Source of the DNA: an uncultured Mucilaginibacter sp.
GTDB lineage: Bacteria; Bacteroidota; Bacteroidia; Sphingobacteriales; Sphingobacteriaceae
Length of the DNA: 38,288 nucleotides
Assembly: GCA_913775265.1 (NCBI GenBank)
Contig: CAJYJH010000044.1
Coordinates: forward strand, 1-38,288
Reading direction: 5' to 3'
Shown: piece by piece, positions 1-8,252 of the stretch
Layout: each line of letters opens with the position of its first letter
Position numbering within the stretch: the first letter of the stretch is position 1
Made by a program: the position numbers and the translations under genes
Notes under the pieces: model-generated
Databases searched by the model: none
Seen by the model: the letters and a program-made list of their open reading frames with translations, nothing else
Told to the model about the DNA's origin: nothing

Positions 1-2
1 TG

Positions 3-1328
3 CGCTTTTTGCGTGCCTTTTACTACTGGCACATCGTAGAGCAGTTTGGCGGTGTGAACTTGCGAACTACTGAAACTACCACTGTAGAGCTTACAGCGCA
101 GCGCAGTCCGGTAAGTGCATTTTACGATTTAATTATCAGCGACCTGAAGTTTGCCGCTGATAACTTACCAAACGCCAGCTTCTGGGGTAACGAATATAGC
201 CGTGCTTCAAAAAAATCGGCCTTGGGTATGCTGGCCCGTGCTTACCTGTCAAGAGCGTATTATGCTACCGGCCAGGAGCGTAACGACTACCTGACGCTGG
301 CCCGTAACACCGCTAATGATGTAATTACCCGGAAAGGAGAGCTCGGTACCGACCTTTGGGCGTCGCCTGCCGATTTATGGAACCCGAATAATAACAAAAA
401 TAACAAAGAAGCGCTGTACATCATCAGTAATTCTACCAACCAACAGCTGGATTATGATGATAACGCCAATCGTTTACACGCCTGGTTTTTAACCACGTAT
501 AATGGGCGCCCCGGATTAGTGCGAAGTATTCAATATGGTTTTGACAATCAGAAACGTTTGCAGCCAACCCGCTACCTGCTTAATCTGTTTAACGAGCAGA
601 TAGACGGTAGATATGCAGCTTGTTTTCAGGAAAACTGGACCGCAAACACGGCCTTTACCTGGACTGCGGCTACAGCCAATACTTTTGGTAAAGCGTCATC
701 GGTAGTAGGTACTGCTTTAACGCCGGGCAACAGTTTGGCTATGCAAATTACTAAAAACGTAGTGGCCGATAAGGCAACAAAACCTTGGGTATTGTATGAT
801 GTTAATGATTTGTACAACGCCAACGGCACTATCAAATCATTAACAGATTTTGTGCCTATGGTAAAGTTTTTAGACTATACCCGTACTAACCCTGATGCAC
901 AACCAGGCTTTAATGATATCATGGCTATCAGGTTTGCCGAGATGTACCTAATTGCTGCCGAAGCTGAGTTTCAGTTAGGTAACTATGGTGCCGCTGCTAC
1001 ACAGCTTAATGTGCTGCGTACCCGCGCGGCGGTTAAAACGCCGGTTAACCAAACGGCTGCTATGCAAATTACCGCCGCTCAAGTACAAACCGGTGGCATC
1101 AATTTTATACTGGACGAGCGTGCCCGCGAACTTTGCGGCGAGCACCTGCGCTGGTACGACTTAAAGCGTACACTAACCGGCGACCAGTTTGTAACCCGCA
1201 TTACCACGGCTAACCCCGACATCAGTGCAAACGATGTAAAACCGTTTCACCGTTTGCGTCCCGTGCCACAGGTTGAACTTAATGCCTTGAGTAACGGTGC
1301 CGAATTTGGGCAAAACCCGGGTTATTAA
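3..1328 (+). CDS. SusD/RagB-family outer-membrane nutrient-binding protein (5' truncated)
   Basis: This is the C-terminal part of a SusD-like lipoprotein, the glycan-binding partner of a SusC TonB-dependent channel on the outer membrane. The frame is open from the first base of the window and reads RFLRAFYYWHIVEQFGGVNL, the helix-rich segment typical of SusD (arFlRAfyyf.lv..fGgvpl). The C-terminal RagB/SusD region is complete: a segment of the type 'IMAIRFAEMYLIAAEAEFQLGN' followed by 'ILDERARELCGEHLRWYDLKR', both family hallmarks, and a usual ending (RPVPQVELNALS...GQNPGY). About the first 100-150 residues, including the signal peptide, lie outside the window. The susC partner is presumably just upstream. 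A strong terminator follows, so this is probably the last gene of its polysaccharide utilisation operon. The substrate cannot be read from this fragment. Confidence 0.93.
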   Translation, partial: RFLRAFYYWHIVEQFGGVNLRTTETTTVELTAQRSPVSAFYDLIISDLKFAADNLPNASFWGNEYSRASKKSALGMLARAYLSRAYYATGQERNDYLTLARNTANDVITRKGELGTDLWASPADLWNPNNNKNNKEALYIISNSTNQQLDYDDNANRLHAWFLTTYNGRPGLVRSIQYGFDNQKRLQPTRYLLNLFNEQIDGRYAACFQENWTANTAFTWTAATANTFGKASSVVGTALTPGNSLAMQITKNVVADKATKPWVLYDVNDLYNANGTIKSLTDFVPMVKFLDYTRTNPDAQPGFNDIMAIRFAEMYLIAAEAEFQLGNYGAAATQLNVLRTRAAVKTPVNQTAAMQITAAQVQTGGINFILDERARELCGEHLRWYDLKRTLTGDQFVTRITTANPDISANDVKPFHRLRPVPQVELNALSNGAEFGQNPGY

Positions 1329-1344
1329 TTAGATGTTATATATA

Positions 1345-1392
1345 AACAACAAAAAACGGGCAGCGTTAATTCGCTGCCCGTTTTTTGTTGTT
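1345..1392 (+). terminator. Strong intrinsic terminator after susD-like gene
   Basis: There is a perfect 21-bp inverted repeat (1345-1365 with 1372-1392) around a 6-nt loop, with core CGGGCAGCG/CGCTGCCCG flanked by A and T runs. It lies 16 bp after the susD stop. Because A and T tracts flank both sides it can also work on the minus strand for the decayed gene at 1436-1758. Confidence 0.92.
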
Positions 1393-1435
1393 TAATACCG
1401 AAGCTTAAATTTCTAAAAAATCTAAACGTTTTCTG

Positions 1436-1758
1436 CTACAAATAATGGTTTTTTACCAGCCATTCAGCCATCTCTTTTAACGAGTCGGTGTTGCGGTCAA
1501 CGTCAACGCTTTTAGCAAACATTTCGTCGTGGCCACCCTTTAACGCCTGGTTTGATCTTTATAGGTGGTCATGGTGCATTTTTGGGCGCCATTACCACCG
1601 GTAAAAGTTACAGTAGCTATCACCGTACTGTTGGGTATCATAAACTCATAAGTGTCGAGTTTTGGATCCCTTGTTTTGTCGGCAAACGTACCAATAAGTT
1701 CCTTCCCGTGCCTAATGATAAGTTGGGATTTTAGGCTAACTGTTGGTCTAACAAACAT
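1436..1758 (-). pseudogene. Frameshifted small gene, unknown function
   Basis: On the minus strand an ORF begins with ATG at 1758 and runs about 70 codons (MFVRPTVSLKSQ...TFTGGNGAQKCTMTTYKDQ) before a stop near 1540. A second frame carries on at once with protein-like sequence (ALKGGHDEMFAKSVDVDRN...EMAEWLVKNHYL) to a stop at 1436-1438. Joining them needs a single-base shift near 1550, giving a soluble protein of about 107 residues with no signal peptide. I do not recognise the family. It is either a recently broken gene or one with a sequencing indel. The bidirectional terminator at 1345-1392 lies just downstream. Confidence 0.45.
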
Positions 1759-2182
1759 ATTTATAAGTCGGCGTTTTATGTTTTTAAAAAAATATAAGCT
1801 GGGATAGCAGGCCTTTTCTGATAAATGCAGTCATTTACTTGCTTAGGTGATGTTTTCATCCAGCTTTCTGTTTAAGCACCTTTTACGGATCAGGTATCGT
1901 GTTAGTTTCTTTTATTAATTTACTCAGTAAAACATTAAATTTATAGTAAACTGCTTTTACCGGAGGATGTTATTTTTTGTCAACTGCTTGGCATCCCTCT
2001 AATTAAAAACACAAACAAAATATGCCCCCCAGACGGTGCACAAATCCGGATTAGCTTAAGTTTCGTGTTTAACCGCAAAATGCCGTTAATGTTATCATTA
2101 AATTTTACATTCATTTAAAGTAATAAAGACATATTAGCTGGTACCGTAAAAAATAATACACCTTATAAAAAGATCAACTATT
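1759..2182. other. AT-rich intergenic region, no recognised feature
   Basis: No coding frame, tRNA or clear promoter was recognised here. It separates the divergent starts of the decayed gene at 1758 and the coiled-coil gene at 2183 and must hold their promoters. Confidence 0.5.
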
Positions 2183-2703
2183 TTGAGATCCGCGTTTTTA
2201 CTGGCCGCACTGTTTTGTTGCATCGTGAGCGTATTATTTGGCCAGAGGTACAAAACCCTGGCTAATACTGCCAGTCTTAACACAGAACGTAACAAGCTAA
2301 CCCCCGACATTGCCAGATTAAACACTGAACTTACCGATCTGAAAACAAAATGCCTGAGTACGAGCAAGCCAGCAAGGACCAGAACCAGGTAGCGCAGGAA
2401 GCAGCTCAGAAAAGCAAAGAAATGGCTGCCAAAGCTGCCGACGGCGACTTAAGTAAAGTTCGCAAAGAAGCTGAAATGGCCCGCCGCGCCCACAACGAGG
2501 CAAACGATGCCGAGGATGCACAAAAGAAATTAAAGAATACCAGCAAGCAAATTGAAAAGCTGGGAAAACAAATATACAAGAAGCAGCAGCAGCAGTTAGA
2601 TGCGCTTAACCAGCGAAGCGCGGTCATCACCAGTGCAGGCACCACGGCCGGCCGCGATAATAGCTTTACTTTTACCCGGCCTTGCAAACGGTTATGTTGT
2701 TAA
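2183..2703 (+). pseudogene. Secreted Lys/Glu-rich coiled-coil protein, interrupted by a -1 frameshift
   Basis: The first frame starts at TTG 2183 with a signal peptide (MRSAFLLAALFCCIVSVLFGQ) and a short heptad-like stretch (LNTERNKLTPDIARLNTELTDLK). Near 2345-2350, in the run GAAAACAAAATG, the protein-like sequence moves to another frame (PEYEQASKDQNQVAQEAAQKS...), which stays charged, Ala/Lys/Gln-rich and coiled-coil through the QQQQ stretch near 2590. A one-base change in the A-run would restore a single periplasmic coiled-coil protein of about 170 residues. The last residues (SFTFTRPCKRLCC) do not look native and overlap the end of the convergent gene at 2700. A frameshift mutation or sequencing error is most likely; the site does not match a canonical slippery heptamer. 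Function unknown. Confidence 0.5.
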
Positions 2704-3461
2704 AACAATGGGCGCCCCTGCAGGGCTTGGTAAAACAAAGCCGACGTAAACAGAAAGTAGCCACCGCTAAACCATATTACCGGTGCGGCACTGCTGATGC
2801 CCGGCAGCGCTGCAAAAAGCGGGATAGTTTGCAGTGCGTGCAGCCCCATAAAATGGGCAACGCGCAAGTCGCCGGCCTTGCGGCTCCAGTTCAGCAGGGG
2901 CAGGGCTGCTCCTCCGTCTGTAGCACCCACCGTGTGTGATAGTTTTGAAGCCATGTAGCCACCTTGAAAGGCAAAGATGCAGGCCGTGATGATGCCAAGT
3001 CGTATAGCCCAAAGCATGGCCGGGCTTAAAGCACCCGGCACAACACTGAAAAACATAATACCCACATACATTGCAAACAGCGTTTGCAATACAATAAATA
3101 CACCCATCAACGCAAATATAATGGAGTTATAAGGTGTGCTTACATTAAAATGGGATGCCCTGCCTAAAGCTGCCTGTGATGTAATGGCCACCATCTCAAA
3201 ACTGAGAGCAACGGCCGTAAACCATGCAAAACTGCGCTGTACGGCCGGTGAGGGGTAGTACCCGATGATCCAGGCCCAGGTAAAACAATATATGGCGATG
3301 GATAGCGCAAATTTAATTGGTTTTACCCATAGGTTGATGCCAAGCACCTGGCGTTGGTCAAAAGCAGATGCCACTATAAGTATCAATAATAAAATGACGT
3401 GTAGCAGGCCGGTATTTAGTAAAACCGGATTGAGTGGCTGGGTAAAGCGCAGGTAAGACAT
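2700..3461 (-). CDS. Conserved multi-spanning membrane protein, unknown function
   Basis: The protein is about 253 residues with roughly seven hydrophobic segments, for example VLLNTGLLHVILLLILIVAS, FALSIAIYCFTWAWIIGYY, AWFTAVALSFEMVAITS and IIFALMGVFIVLQTLFAMYVGIMFF. I chose ATG 3461 (MSYLRFTQPLNPVLL) over the upstream TTG at 3494. No catalytic motif is visible. It lies about 100 bp downstream of, and on the same strand as, the Crp/Fnr-type regulator, so co-transcription or regulation by that protein is plausible. It converges with the coiled-coil gene, whose stop overlaps its own. Confidence 0.8.
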   Translation of the reverse strand: MSYLRFTQPLNPVLLNTGLLHVILLLILIVASAFDQRQVLGINLWVKPIKFALSIAIYCFTWAWIIGYYPSPAVQRSFAWFTAVALSFEMVAITSQAALGRASHFNVSTPYNSIIFALMGVFIVLQTLFAMYVGIMFFSVVPGALSPAMLWAIRLGIITACIFAFQGGYMASKLSHTVGATDGGAALPLLNWSRKAGDLRVAHFMGLHALQTIPLFAALPGISSAAPVIWFSGGYFLFTSALFYQALQGRPLF

Positions 3462-3563
3462 AGCTGAAGGTTTTGCTTGATAAACGTTCTGCAAAACTTA
3501 GGCTAAAAAAGGGTGTAAAACGCAGCTCAGGGTTAACAAAGCAGGTTAGTTTGTTAACCTGAG

Positions 3564-4145
3564 TTAATTTTTACCGCTTACAACCCTGGCACGTATGCGG
3601 CTGAGGCTTTGGGGCTGGATACCCAGGTACGAAGCAATGAGAGCTAACGGCAGACGTTCAAAAATCTGCGGCTGGTTGGTGAGCAGTTCCAGGTAACGGT
3701 CTTCGGCGGTTTGGGTAAGTAGTTTGCTTTTGCTTTTAGCGGTTTCTATAAAAAGCCGTTCGGCTATTAGGCGCCCAAAGCGTTCAAAGCGCTGGCTTTT
3801 ATCATACAGTTGCTGCATGTCTGTATAGCTCAGCATAAATATATCGGTATCCTCCAACGCTTCAATATAACAGTGAGTAGGCGATTTCAGTAAAAAGCTT
3901 TCATAATCACCCAGCCATTCGCCTTCAAATGCAAATCCCAGGGTCTGGTCGCCCTTTTCATTCCGTAAAAAATATCGCAGCGCCCCCTGATGTATAATCA
4001 CCATACTTTGGCAAACCTGGCCCGGCTTTAAGTAAAAGCTATGCTTTTTTAGTCGCAGAGGCTTTAGCTTTTGCATAAAGCCAAACAGTTCCTCGTCGGT
4101 AAAATCTACCAGTGCGCGTAAAGATTGAGTTACTACTTCGTACAT
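3564..4145 (-). CDS. Crp/Fnr-family transcriptional regulator
   Basis: This regulator of about 193 residues has an N-terminal cyclic-nucleotide-binding-like beta barrel (about residues 15-115: LRLKKHSFYLKPGQVCQSM...IHQGALRYFLRNEKGDQTLGF) and a C-terminal helix-turn-helix (RLPLALIASYLGIQPQSLSRIRARV). The canonical cAMP-binding signature (GE..RSA) is absent from the barrel, as in many Bacteroidota members of this family, so the ligand is unknown. ATG 4145 (MYEVVTQSLRALVDF) is preferred to the TTG at 4175. A 13-bp perfect inverted repeat sits just upstream, which could be an autoregulatory operator. The membrane-protein gene at 2700-3461 follows on the same strand. Confidence 0.9.
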   Translation of the reverse strand: MYEVVTQSLRALVDFTDEELFGFMQKLKPLRLKKHSFYLKPGQVCQSMVIIHQGALRYFLRNEKGDQTLGFAFEGEWLGDYESFLLKSPTHCYIEALEDTDIFMLSYTDMQQLYDKSQRFERFGRLIAERLFIETAKSKSKLLTQTAEDRYLELLTNQPQIFERLPLALIASYLGIQPQSLSRIRARVVSGKN

Positions 4146-4176
4146 TAAAGTTAGCTGGATGTCTGTTAAATGCAAA

Positions 4177-4232
4177 TATTTCTCTACATCTGTCGCCTAA
4201 AGCTGCGCGCCGGCAACCAATGTAGAGAAATA
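4177..4232 (-). promoter_or_regulatory. 13-bp inverted repeat upstream of Crp/Fnr gene
   Basis: TATTTCTCTACAT (4177-4189) and its exact complement ATGTAGAGAAATA (4220-4232) are separated by 30 bp and lie 32-87 bp upstream of the chosen ATG. They could be two operator half-sites or the stem of a 5' UTR hairpin. Crp/Fnr proteins bind dyad-symmetric DNA, but the usual spacing is short, so the role is an inference. Confidence 0.4.
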
Positions 4233-4312
4233 AGTTGAATGAAAATGAGTCAAAACGTTACTAAACAGCAAATATTGCTTGCTACTTTACTTCCTCGTTG
4301 CCACACTAATGT

Positions 4313-5098
4313 TTAATTAAGTATATCTACCTTTTGCGTTTGCAAACGGGCCATATCTGTGGTATGGGCATAAACACCGGCTTTAGCCAGCAGCTCTTTC
4401 TCGGTTATAGCTGTTTTAGCAAATGCCAGCAATACCGGCTTAGGTACCACTAAAACCAGGGTTTCATATTTAAAAAAGCTCGATTCTGCGTTTACATCAT
4501 TGATGGGATAGTTCACGGCCAAAGCTACTTGCTTAACTTCAGAATTATTAAGCACATCAGTAAGCAGTGCTATGTTGGGTGCTGCAAATTTACTGATAAC
4601 CTCCCGCAAGCGCTCGCTGGTGTTTGTTTTAGTGAGGGTAACTGCCTCCGGGTAATATAAACCGCCTAAATAAAATGTTAATGCATTATTAACTGAGCAA
4701 TACCGTACCGGGCTAAATGTTCCGTAAAAAACCTCTTTTACATACTTGCCGTTATTTTCCAAATTCTTTAGAGCATTGATGATGTCTGCTTTGTATTTGT
4801 TTACGTAGGCAGCTTCTTTGGCTGGTATCAAAATGCTATCAGTCCCCACATTATGGTTGAGTTTTTCAATAATAGTGTTGATCCTGCCTATGTATTGGGG
4901 GTTTTCGGTAGATTTGGCTAACTGTATGCCGGTGTAATTGTAGTGTTCCCATTTAGCTACATCTGGCAGGTCTGATAGTATGACGTTTTTATGATAAGGC
5001 GTTACCGCTAAAGTTTTAGGGCTTTGCACTATTTTTTTTTGAGCAAATGCAGCTGTTGTGCATAAAGCTAATGCGGTTACAAGTAAACCTTTATTCAT
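4313..5098 (-). CDS. Secreted protein of unknown function
   Basis: The protein has 261 residues and a clear Sec signal peptide (MNKGLLVTALALCTTAAFAQ, cleaved after AFA or AQ). The mature part is mixed alpha/beta with no hydrophobic segment, so it is probably periplasmic. Recognisable stretches include LSDLPDVAKWEHYNYTGI, KNLENNGKYVKEVFYGTF and LALAVNYPINDVNAES-like sequence, but none matches a family I can name. It lies between the Crp/Fnr gene and a gene-poor region, with no operon partner. Confidence 0.8.
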   Translation of the reverse strand: MNKGLLVTALALCTTAAFAQKKIVQSPKTLAVTPYHKNVILSDLPDVAKWEHYNYTGIQLAKSTENPQYIGRINTIIEKLNHNVGTDSILIPAKEAAYVNKYKADIINALKNLENNGKYVKEVFYGTFSPVRYCSVNNALTFYLGGLYYPEAVTLTKTNTSERLREVISKFAAPNIALLTDVLNNSEVKQVALAVNYPINDVNAESSFFKYETLVLVVPKPVLLAFAKTAITEKELLAKAGVYAHTTDMARLQTQKVDILN

Positions 5099-5296
5099 GA
5101 AATTTAGTTTTTGGTTGAAATTGTATAAATAATAAACGGACGTTTGTGTGCTGATGTTAACACTTAAACCGGCGCAAGATTAATTGTTTGACGGAAGGGT
5201 TTGTGCAAAATAGACCACAAGGTAACGCGAATATACTTCGCTGATTTAAATGGCCAAAATGTAACTTAATGAATGTTTAGTTTTAAAGTTGTCCGC

Positions 5297-5326
5297 ATAA
5301 AAAAAGCCGGCATTTACCGGCTTATG
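5297..5326 (-). terminator. Intrinsic terminator, minus strand
   Basis: The stem AAGCCGG (5304-5310)/CCGGCTT (5317-5323) has a 6-nt loop and is followed on the minus strand by a U-run (complement of A at 5299-5305). It lies about 390 bp downstream of the kdsB stop, so the kdsB transcript may carry a long 3' tail or a separate short RNA may end here. Confidence 0.75.
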
Positions 5327-5716
5327 TGTCTTGTTGTTCAGGTTTAATTCCAAGTATGAAACGTTCTGGTGCAATGGTAGCACACAAAACGTTTGATCGG
5401 TAAAAATGAAAAGAAATACTTTACAATCGGCGTTCTGTGTATGCGGCCCGAATGGTCAGATTTGCATCGAGGGCAAGTGAGTGACTGATTCATTTAGATA
5501 GTAGTTTTAGAATAACCCCTTTTACGTGGCTGGCAGTCAAAAGTTATGCTTTTGCTACTAAAATTTACAGAAAGTTAAAGCGCTGTTAATGTGTTGCTTG
5601 TGCGGTAATTTTATTATTTGGTGTGTAACTTTATTGTTGCTTTAAGGTTAAATCGTCTTTGGTTAGTCATCCTATCACAAAACTCCGTAATCGGTTAGCA
5701 GTGCTTAAGGTATTGG
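5327..5716. other. Gene-poor region between kdsB and a terminator
   Basis: No convincing ORF was seen. A tRNA D-arm-like hairpin is at 5359-5394 (separate entry). The region is otherwise AT-rich without recognised motifs. The terminator at 5297-5326 suggests it is transcribed on the minus strand. Confidence 0.4.
5359..5394 (+). other. tRNA D-arm-like hairpin, possible tRNA-Gln remnant
   Basis: TGGTGCAATGGTAGCAC here differs by one base from the D-arm region of the tRNA-Gln gene at 18749 (TGGTGCAACGGTAGCAC). It forms a GTGC/GCAC stem with a GG-containing loop, enclosed by a 7-bp stem AAACGTT/AACGTTT (5359-5365 with 5388-5394). No anticodon or T arm follows, so it is not a tRNA gene. It could be a decayed tRNA, an integration scar or a chance match. 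Confidence 0.35.
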
Positions 5717-6454
5717 TTAAGATAATGATTGCATAATAGCTTGCTCAACCCGTGCAACGTCCTCCGGTACATCTACTGCCAGGGTATTGGCTTGGGTATG
5801 CACCATTTTTACAGGTATGCCTAACTCCAGAAATCTGAGGATTTCAATATCTTCAAAAGCTTCAAATTCTGCTTTTTTACCCATTTCGCCATACGCTTTC
5901 AAGTCAGCATAACTAAAGGCATAAATACAAACCTGTTTTAGGTAGGTAGGTGTGCCACTACTGGCTGATTTAATGCCCGGAATGGGTAACCTCGACATGT
6001 AAACCAAGTCATTGCGGGAGTTTACCAGTACCTTAGGTATGTTCACATTAGCCGGGTCTTCGTGCGCAGCCAGCTCGCTCATGCCATTGATAATATAAGA
6101 TGGGTATTCGGTTTTAAGATTAGCTACCTTGATAATGTCTTGAGGGTTTACTAAAGGTTCATCGCCCTGCAGATTTACATACACCTGTGCGGGTATTTTT
6201 TGAGCCACTTCCCAAAGCCGGTCGGTACCGGTAGGGTGGGTGTCTGATGTCATGACGGTTTGGTAGCCTGCCTGTTTAACCACTTCGGCAATGCGTTCAT
6301 CATCGGTAGCTACCACAACATTATCTACTCCCAGCGCTTGGGCGGCCTTTTCGGCCACATGTAAAATCATGGGTTTGCCGTTCAGTATCACCAAAGGTTT
6401 GCCCGGAAAGCGGGACGATTTGTAACGAGCCGGAATAATTCCTAAGATCTTCAT
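5717..6454 (-). CDS. kdsB: 3-deoxy-manno-octulosonate cytidylyltransferase (CMP-Kdo synthetase)
   Basis: KdsB activates Kdo (or a related ulosonic acid) with CTP to CMP-Kdo, the donor used in lipopolysaccharide or capsule assembly in the cytoplasm. All family signatures are present in 245 residues, the usual length: N-terminal IIPARYKSSRFPGKPL (residues 6-21), VVATDDERIAEV, SDTHPTGTDRLWE, VYVNLQGDEPLV and FLELGIPVKMV...DVPEDV near the C-terminus. Its ATG overlaps the stop of the upstream aldolase-fusion gene by 4 bp (ATGA-type coupling at 6451-6454), so the two are translationally coupled. It may be the housekeeping kdsB or a paralogue dedicated to the neighbour's product; the sequence does not decide this, but the coupling favours a shared pathway. 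Confidence 0.95.
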   Translation of the reverse strand: MKILGIIPARYKSSRFPGKPLVILNGKPMILHVAEKAAQALGVDNVVVATDDERIAEVVKQAGYQTVMTSDTHPTGTDRLWEVAQKIPAQVYVNLQGDEPLVNPQDIIKVANLKTEYPSYIINGMSELAAHEDPANVNIPKVLVNSRNDLVYMSRLPIPGIKSASSGTPTYLKQVCIYAFSYADLKAYGEMGKKAEFEAFEDIEILRFLELGIPVKMVHTQANTLAVDVPEDVARVEQAIMQSLS

Positions 6455-7995
6455 ATAGTAAATTGGTAAACAGAAGCCTGGTCCTGTATATTGTATCGGG
6501 TAGCGGTTAACGCTTTAAAGGTGTTAAAATGTTCGGCTGCGTACCTGAACAATGTATTATTCTCCTCAATCAAGTCCTGCTCTAAATTACTGATGGCATG
6601 GCTGTCGTAACCATCATAGCCTATAATATACACGTCACTTACCTTTAAAGCCATAGCAGTTTGTACAGCAAGCGAGGTATGCGAATCGCGGTTTATAAGT
6701 TGTTTATCAGGAGGCGGCAACTCAAAAGTGCGGTTTTGTGCAGCTATCGGTACAAAGGTGCCCATTTTGCGCGGGTAAGGCGGCAAAATGCAATCGCCGT
6801 TCCAGTTACCCAGGTTTTGAAAAGCGTGCTCAAGCCGTTGGCCTTCGTTGCCTACCAGGCAAAAAAACTGCGGATTACTTACCTCGCCAAACCATTGAGC
6901 ATTTTTAGAGCTTGCATGTATAATGCAAACATCAGGGTTACGTTTAATAAGGGTAAGCACAGCGTCGATATGCTCTTTAACCGACGGGCCGCCGCCTACT
7001 ATCAAAGCGCGATTGCAATACCTGGCAGGTTTAAACTCTGGGTATTTTCCGCGTTCATCAATCCGGTTCTTCTGGCTGTGCAATGCCCTTACTATGCTCT
7101 GCACCGAGTAGTACCGCTTGCTTACCCAGTCCATCACCTCTTTTTGCGGCAGCGAGTTAATGCCCGACACCATGTAGGGCAGGTTAGTACCCCAGTTGTA
7201 AGTTTCGCGCAGTTTTTCAAATTCATTAACCACGTTGCTCAGGACGTCAAAATTTACCGGTAGGTTGCTGTATTTGTTAAGATGCGTTAAAAGTAACTCA
7301 GTTTTTAAGTTACCCGCGCCTCTACCCATGCCGGTAACGGTAGCATCAATTATAGTACACCCGGTTTGCAGTGCGGTTATACAGTTAGCAAAGGCAAGCT
7401 CGATGTTGTTATGACCGTGGAAGCCCAAAGGAACCTTTGTTTTACTGCGGCAAATGTTAATCAGGTCGGTAAGTTGGTTAGGGTAAATGGCGCCGTATGA
7501 ATCCACCAAACTAAAAGCATCAACTAAACCGTCCATGCGGCTTATCAGATCCAAAACAGGCGCACCAGGCGTAATGGTAGATGCATACATCACGTTGATG
7601 CCTATTTTAAAACCAAAATCTTTAATCACCTGCGCCATCAACAAGGCATTTTCGAGCCGGTTAGGCGCAACGGCAATCCTGAACATGTTAACCAGGCCAC
7701 GACAGCTCTCCAGCAACAAGTGCAGGATAGCTGGTGGGCAATTCTTTTCGTCGAGCATCAGGGCCAGCTGTTTGGACGGCATCAGCTCACGCGCCTGTTG
7801 GATCAATGCAACCGGCGTATAATAATGCTTGCCGTAATAGCCCTCGCACGGATGGTTGCGGTAACCAATCTCGACCATGGTAACAGGCAAGGCCTCCATC
7901 GCGGCAAAATAACATAGCAACAGCGTTTCGCTAAAATCCCACCGGGTATAATAGCCACCATCGCGCAGGGTACAGTCTAAAATTTCTATGGCCAC
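6451..7995 (-). CDS. DRE-TIM (HMGL-like) aldolase fused to an MptE/Maf (DUF115)-like domain
   Basis: The protein has 514 residues in two domains. Residues 1-300 are a DRE-TIM metallolyase barrel: LDCTLRDGG (6-14) with the metal-ligand Asp12, GFHGHNN (191-197) with the two metal-ligand His, and ATVTGMGRGAGN (218-229). This family includes 4-hydroxy-2-oxovalerate aldolase, HMG-CoA lyase and isopropylmalate synthase. Residues 325-514 carry a nucleotide-sugar-type fold resembling DUF115/MptE-like proteins, with LIVGGGPSVKEHID (331-344) and VYIIGYDGYDSHA (455-467); relatives include Maf glycosyltransferases. Coupling to kdsB suggests that the aldolase builds a 2-keto-3-deoxy acid, KdsB makes its CMP derivative and the C-terminal domain handles or transfers it. 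This pathway is inference. ATG 7995 sits 55 bp after a good promoter. Confidence 0.85.
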   Translation of the reverse strand: MAIEILDCTLRDGGYYTRWDFSETLLLCYFAAMEALPVTMVEIGYRNHPCEGYYGKHYYTPVALIQQARELMPSKQLALMLDEKNCPPAILHLLLESCRGLVNMFRIAVAPNRLENALLMAQVIKDFGFKIGINVMYASTITPGAPVLDLISRMDGLVDAFSLVDSYGAIYPNQLTDLINICRSKTKVPLGFHGHNNIELAFANCITALQTGCTIIDATVTGMGRGAGNLKTELLLTHLNKYSNLPVNFDVLSNVVNEFEKLRETYNWGTNLPYMVSGINSLPQKEVMDWVSKRYYSVQSIVRALHSQKNRIDERGKYPEFKPARYCNRALIVGGGPSVKEHIDAVLTLIKRNPDVCIIHASSKNAQWFGEVSNPQFFCLVGNEGQRLEHAFQNLGNWNGDCILPPYPRKMGTFVPIAAQNRTFELPPPDKQLINRDSHTSLAVQTAMALKVSDVYIIGYDGYDSHAISNLEQDLIEENNTLFRYAAEHFNTFKALTATRYNIQDQASVYQFTI

Positions 7996-8056
7996 AGGTT
8001 GAGCTTTAAGTGCAATGCAGTAACAGTTAAATATATAAATTATTGCAGCAAAGCGG

Positions 8057-8090
8057 CAAAATTAAAGCTTAACCGGCAGGTATGGCGCAA
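8057..8090 (-). promoter_or_regulatory. Bacteroidota-type promoter for the aldolase-kdsB operon
   Basis: Read on the minus strand, TTG (8090-8088) is followed after 23 bp by TAATTTTG (8064-8057), an exact match to the -7 element TAnnTTTG. Transcription would start near 8050, giving a leader of about 55 nt before ATG 7995. Confidence 0.6.
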
Positions 8091-8198
8091 GTAATGCTAA
8101 TGTTACGCTACACTAAAAATTAATTATAGCAGGTTTGTTTCGCTTAAAAACCGATGTTAATGATTCAAGTTTGCAAAAATCATGAAAGTGGTATTCAA

Positions 8199-8232
8199 TA
8201 AAAAAACGCAGTACCTGTTTAAGTACTGCGTT
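8199..8232 (-). terminator. Intrinsic terminator after sialidase-like gene
   Basis: The 10-bp stem AACGCAGTAC/GTACTGCGTT (8205-8214 with 8223-8232) has an 8-nt loop and a U-run on the minus strand from the A-run at 8199-8206. It lies 20 bp past the stop of the gene at 8253. Confidence 0.88.
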
Positions 8233-8252
8233 AAAATATGAGCAGGTTTATA

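Noticed and set aside
2340..2352. Programmed -1 frameshift site in the coiled-coil gene
   Set aside because: The bases do not form a canonical X XXY YYZ heptamer in the zero frame and no downstream stimulatory structure was evident.
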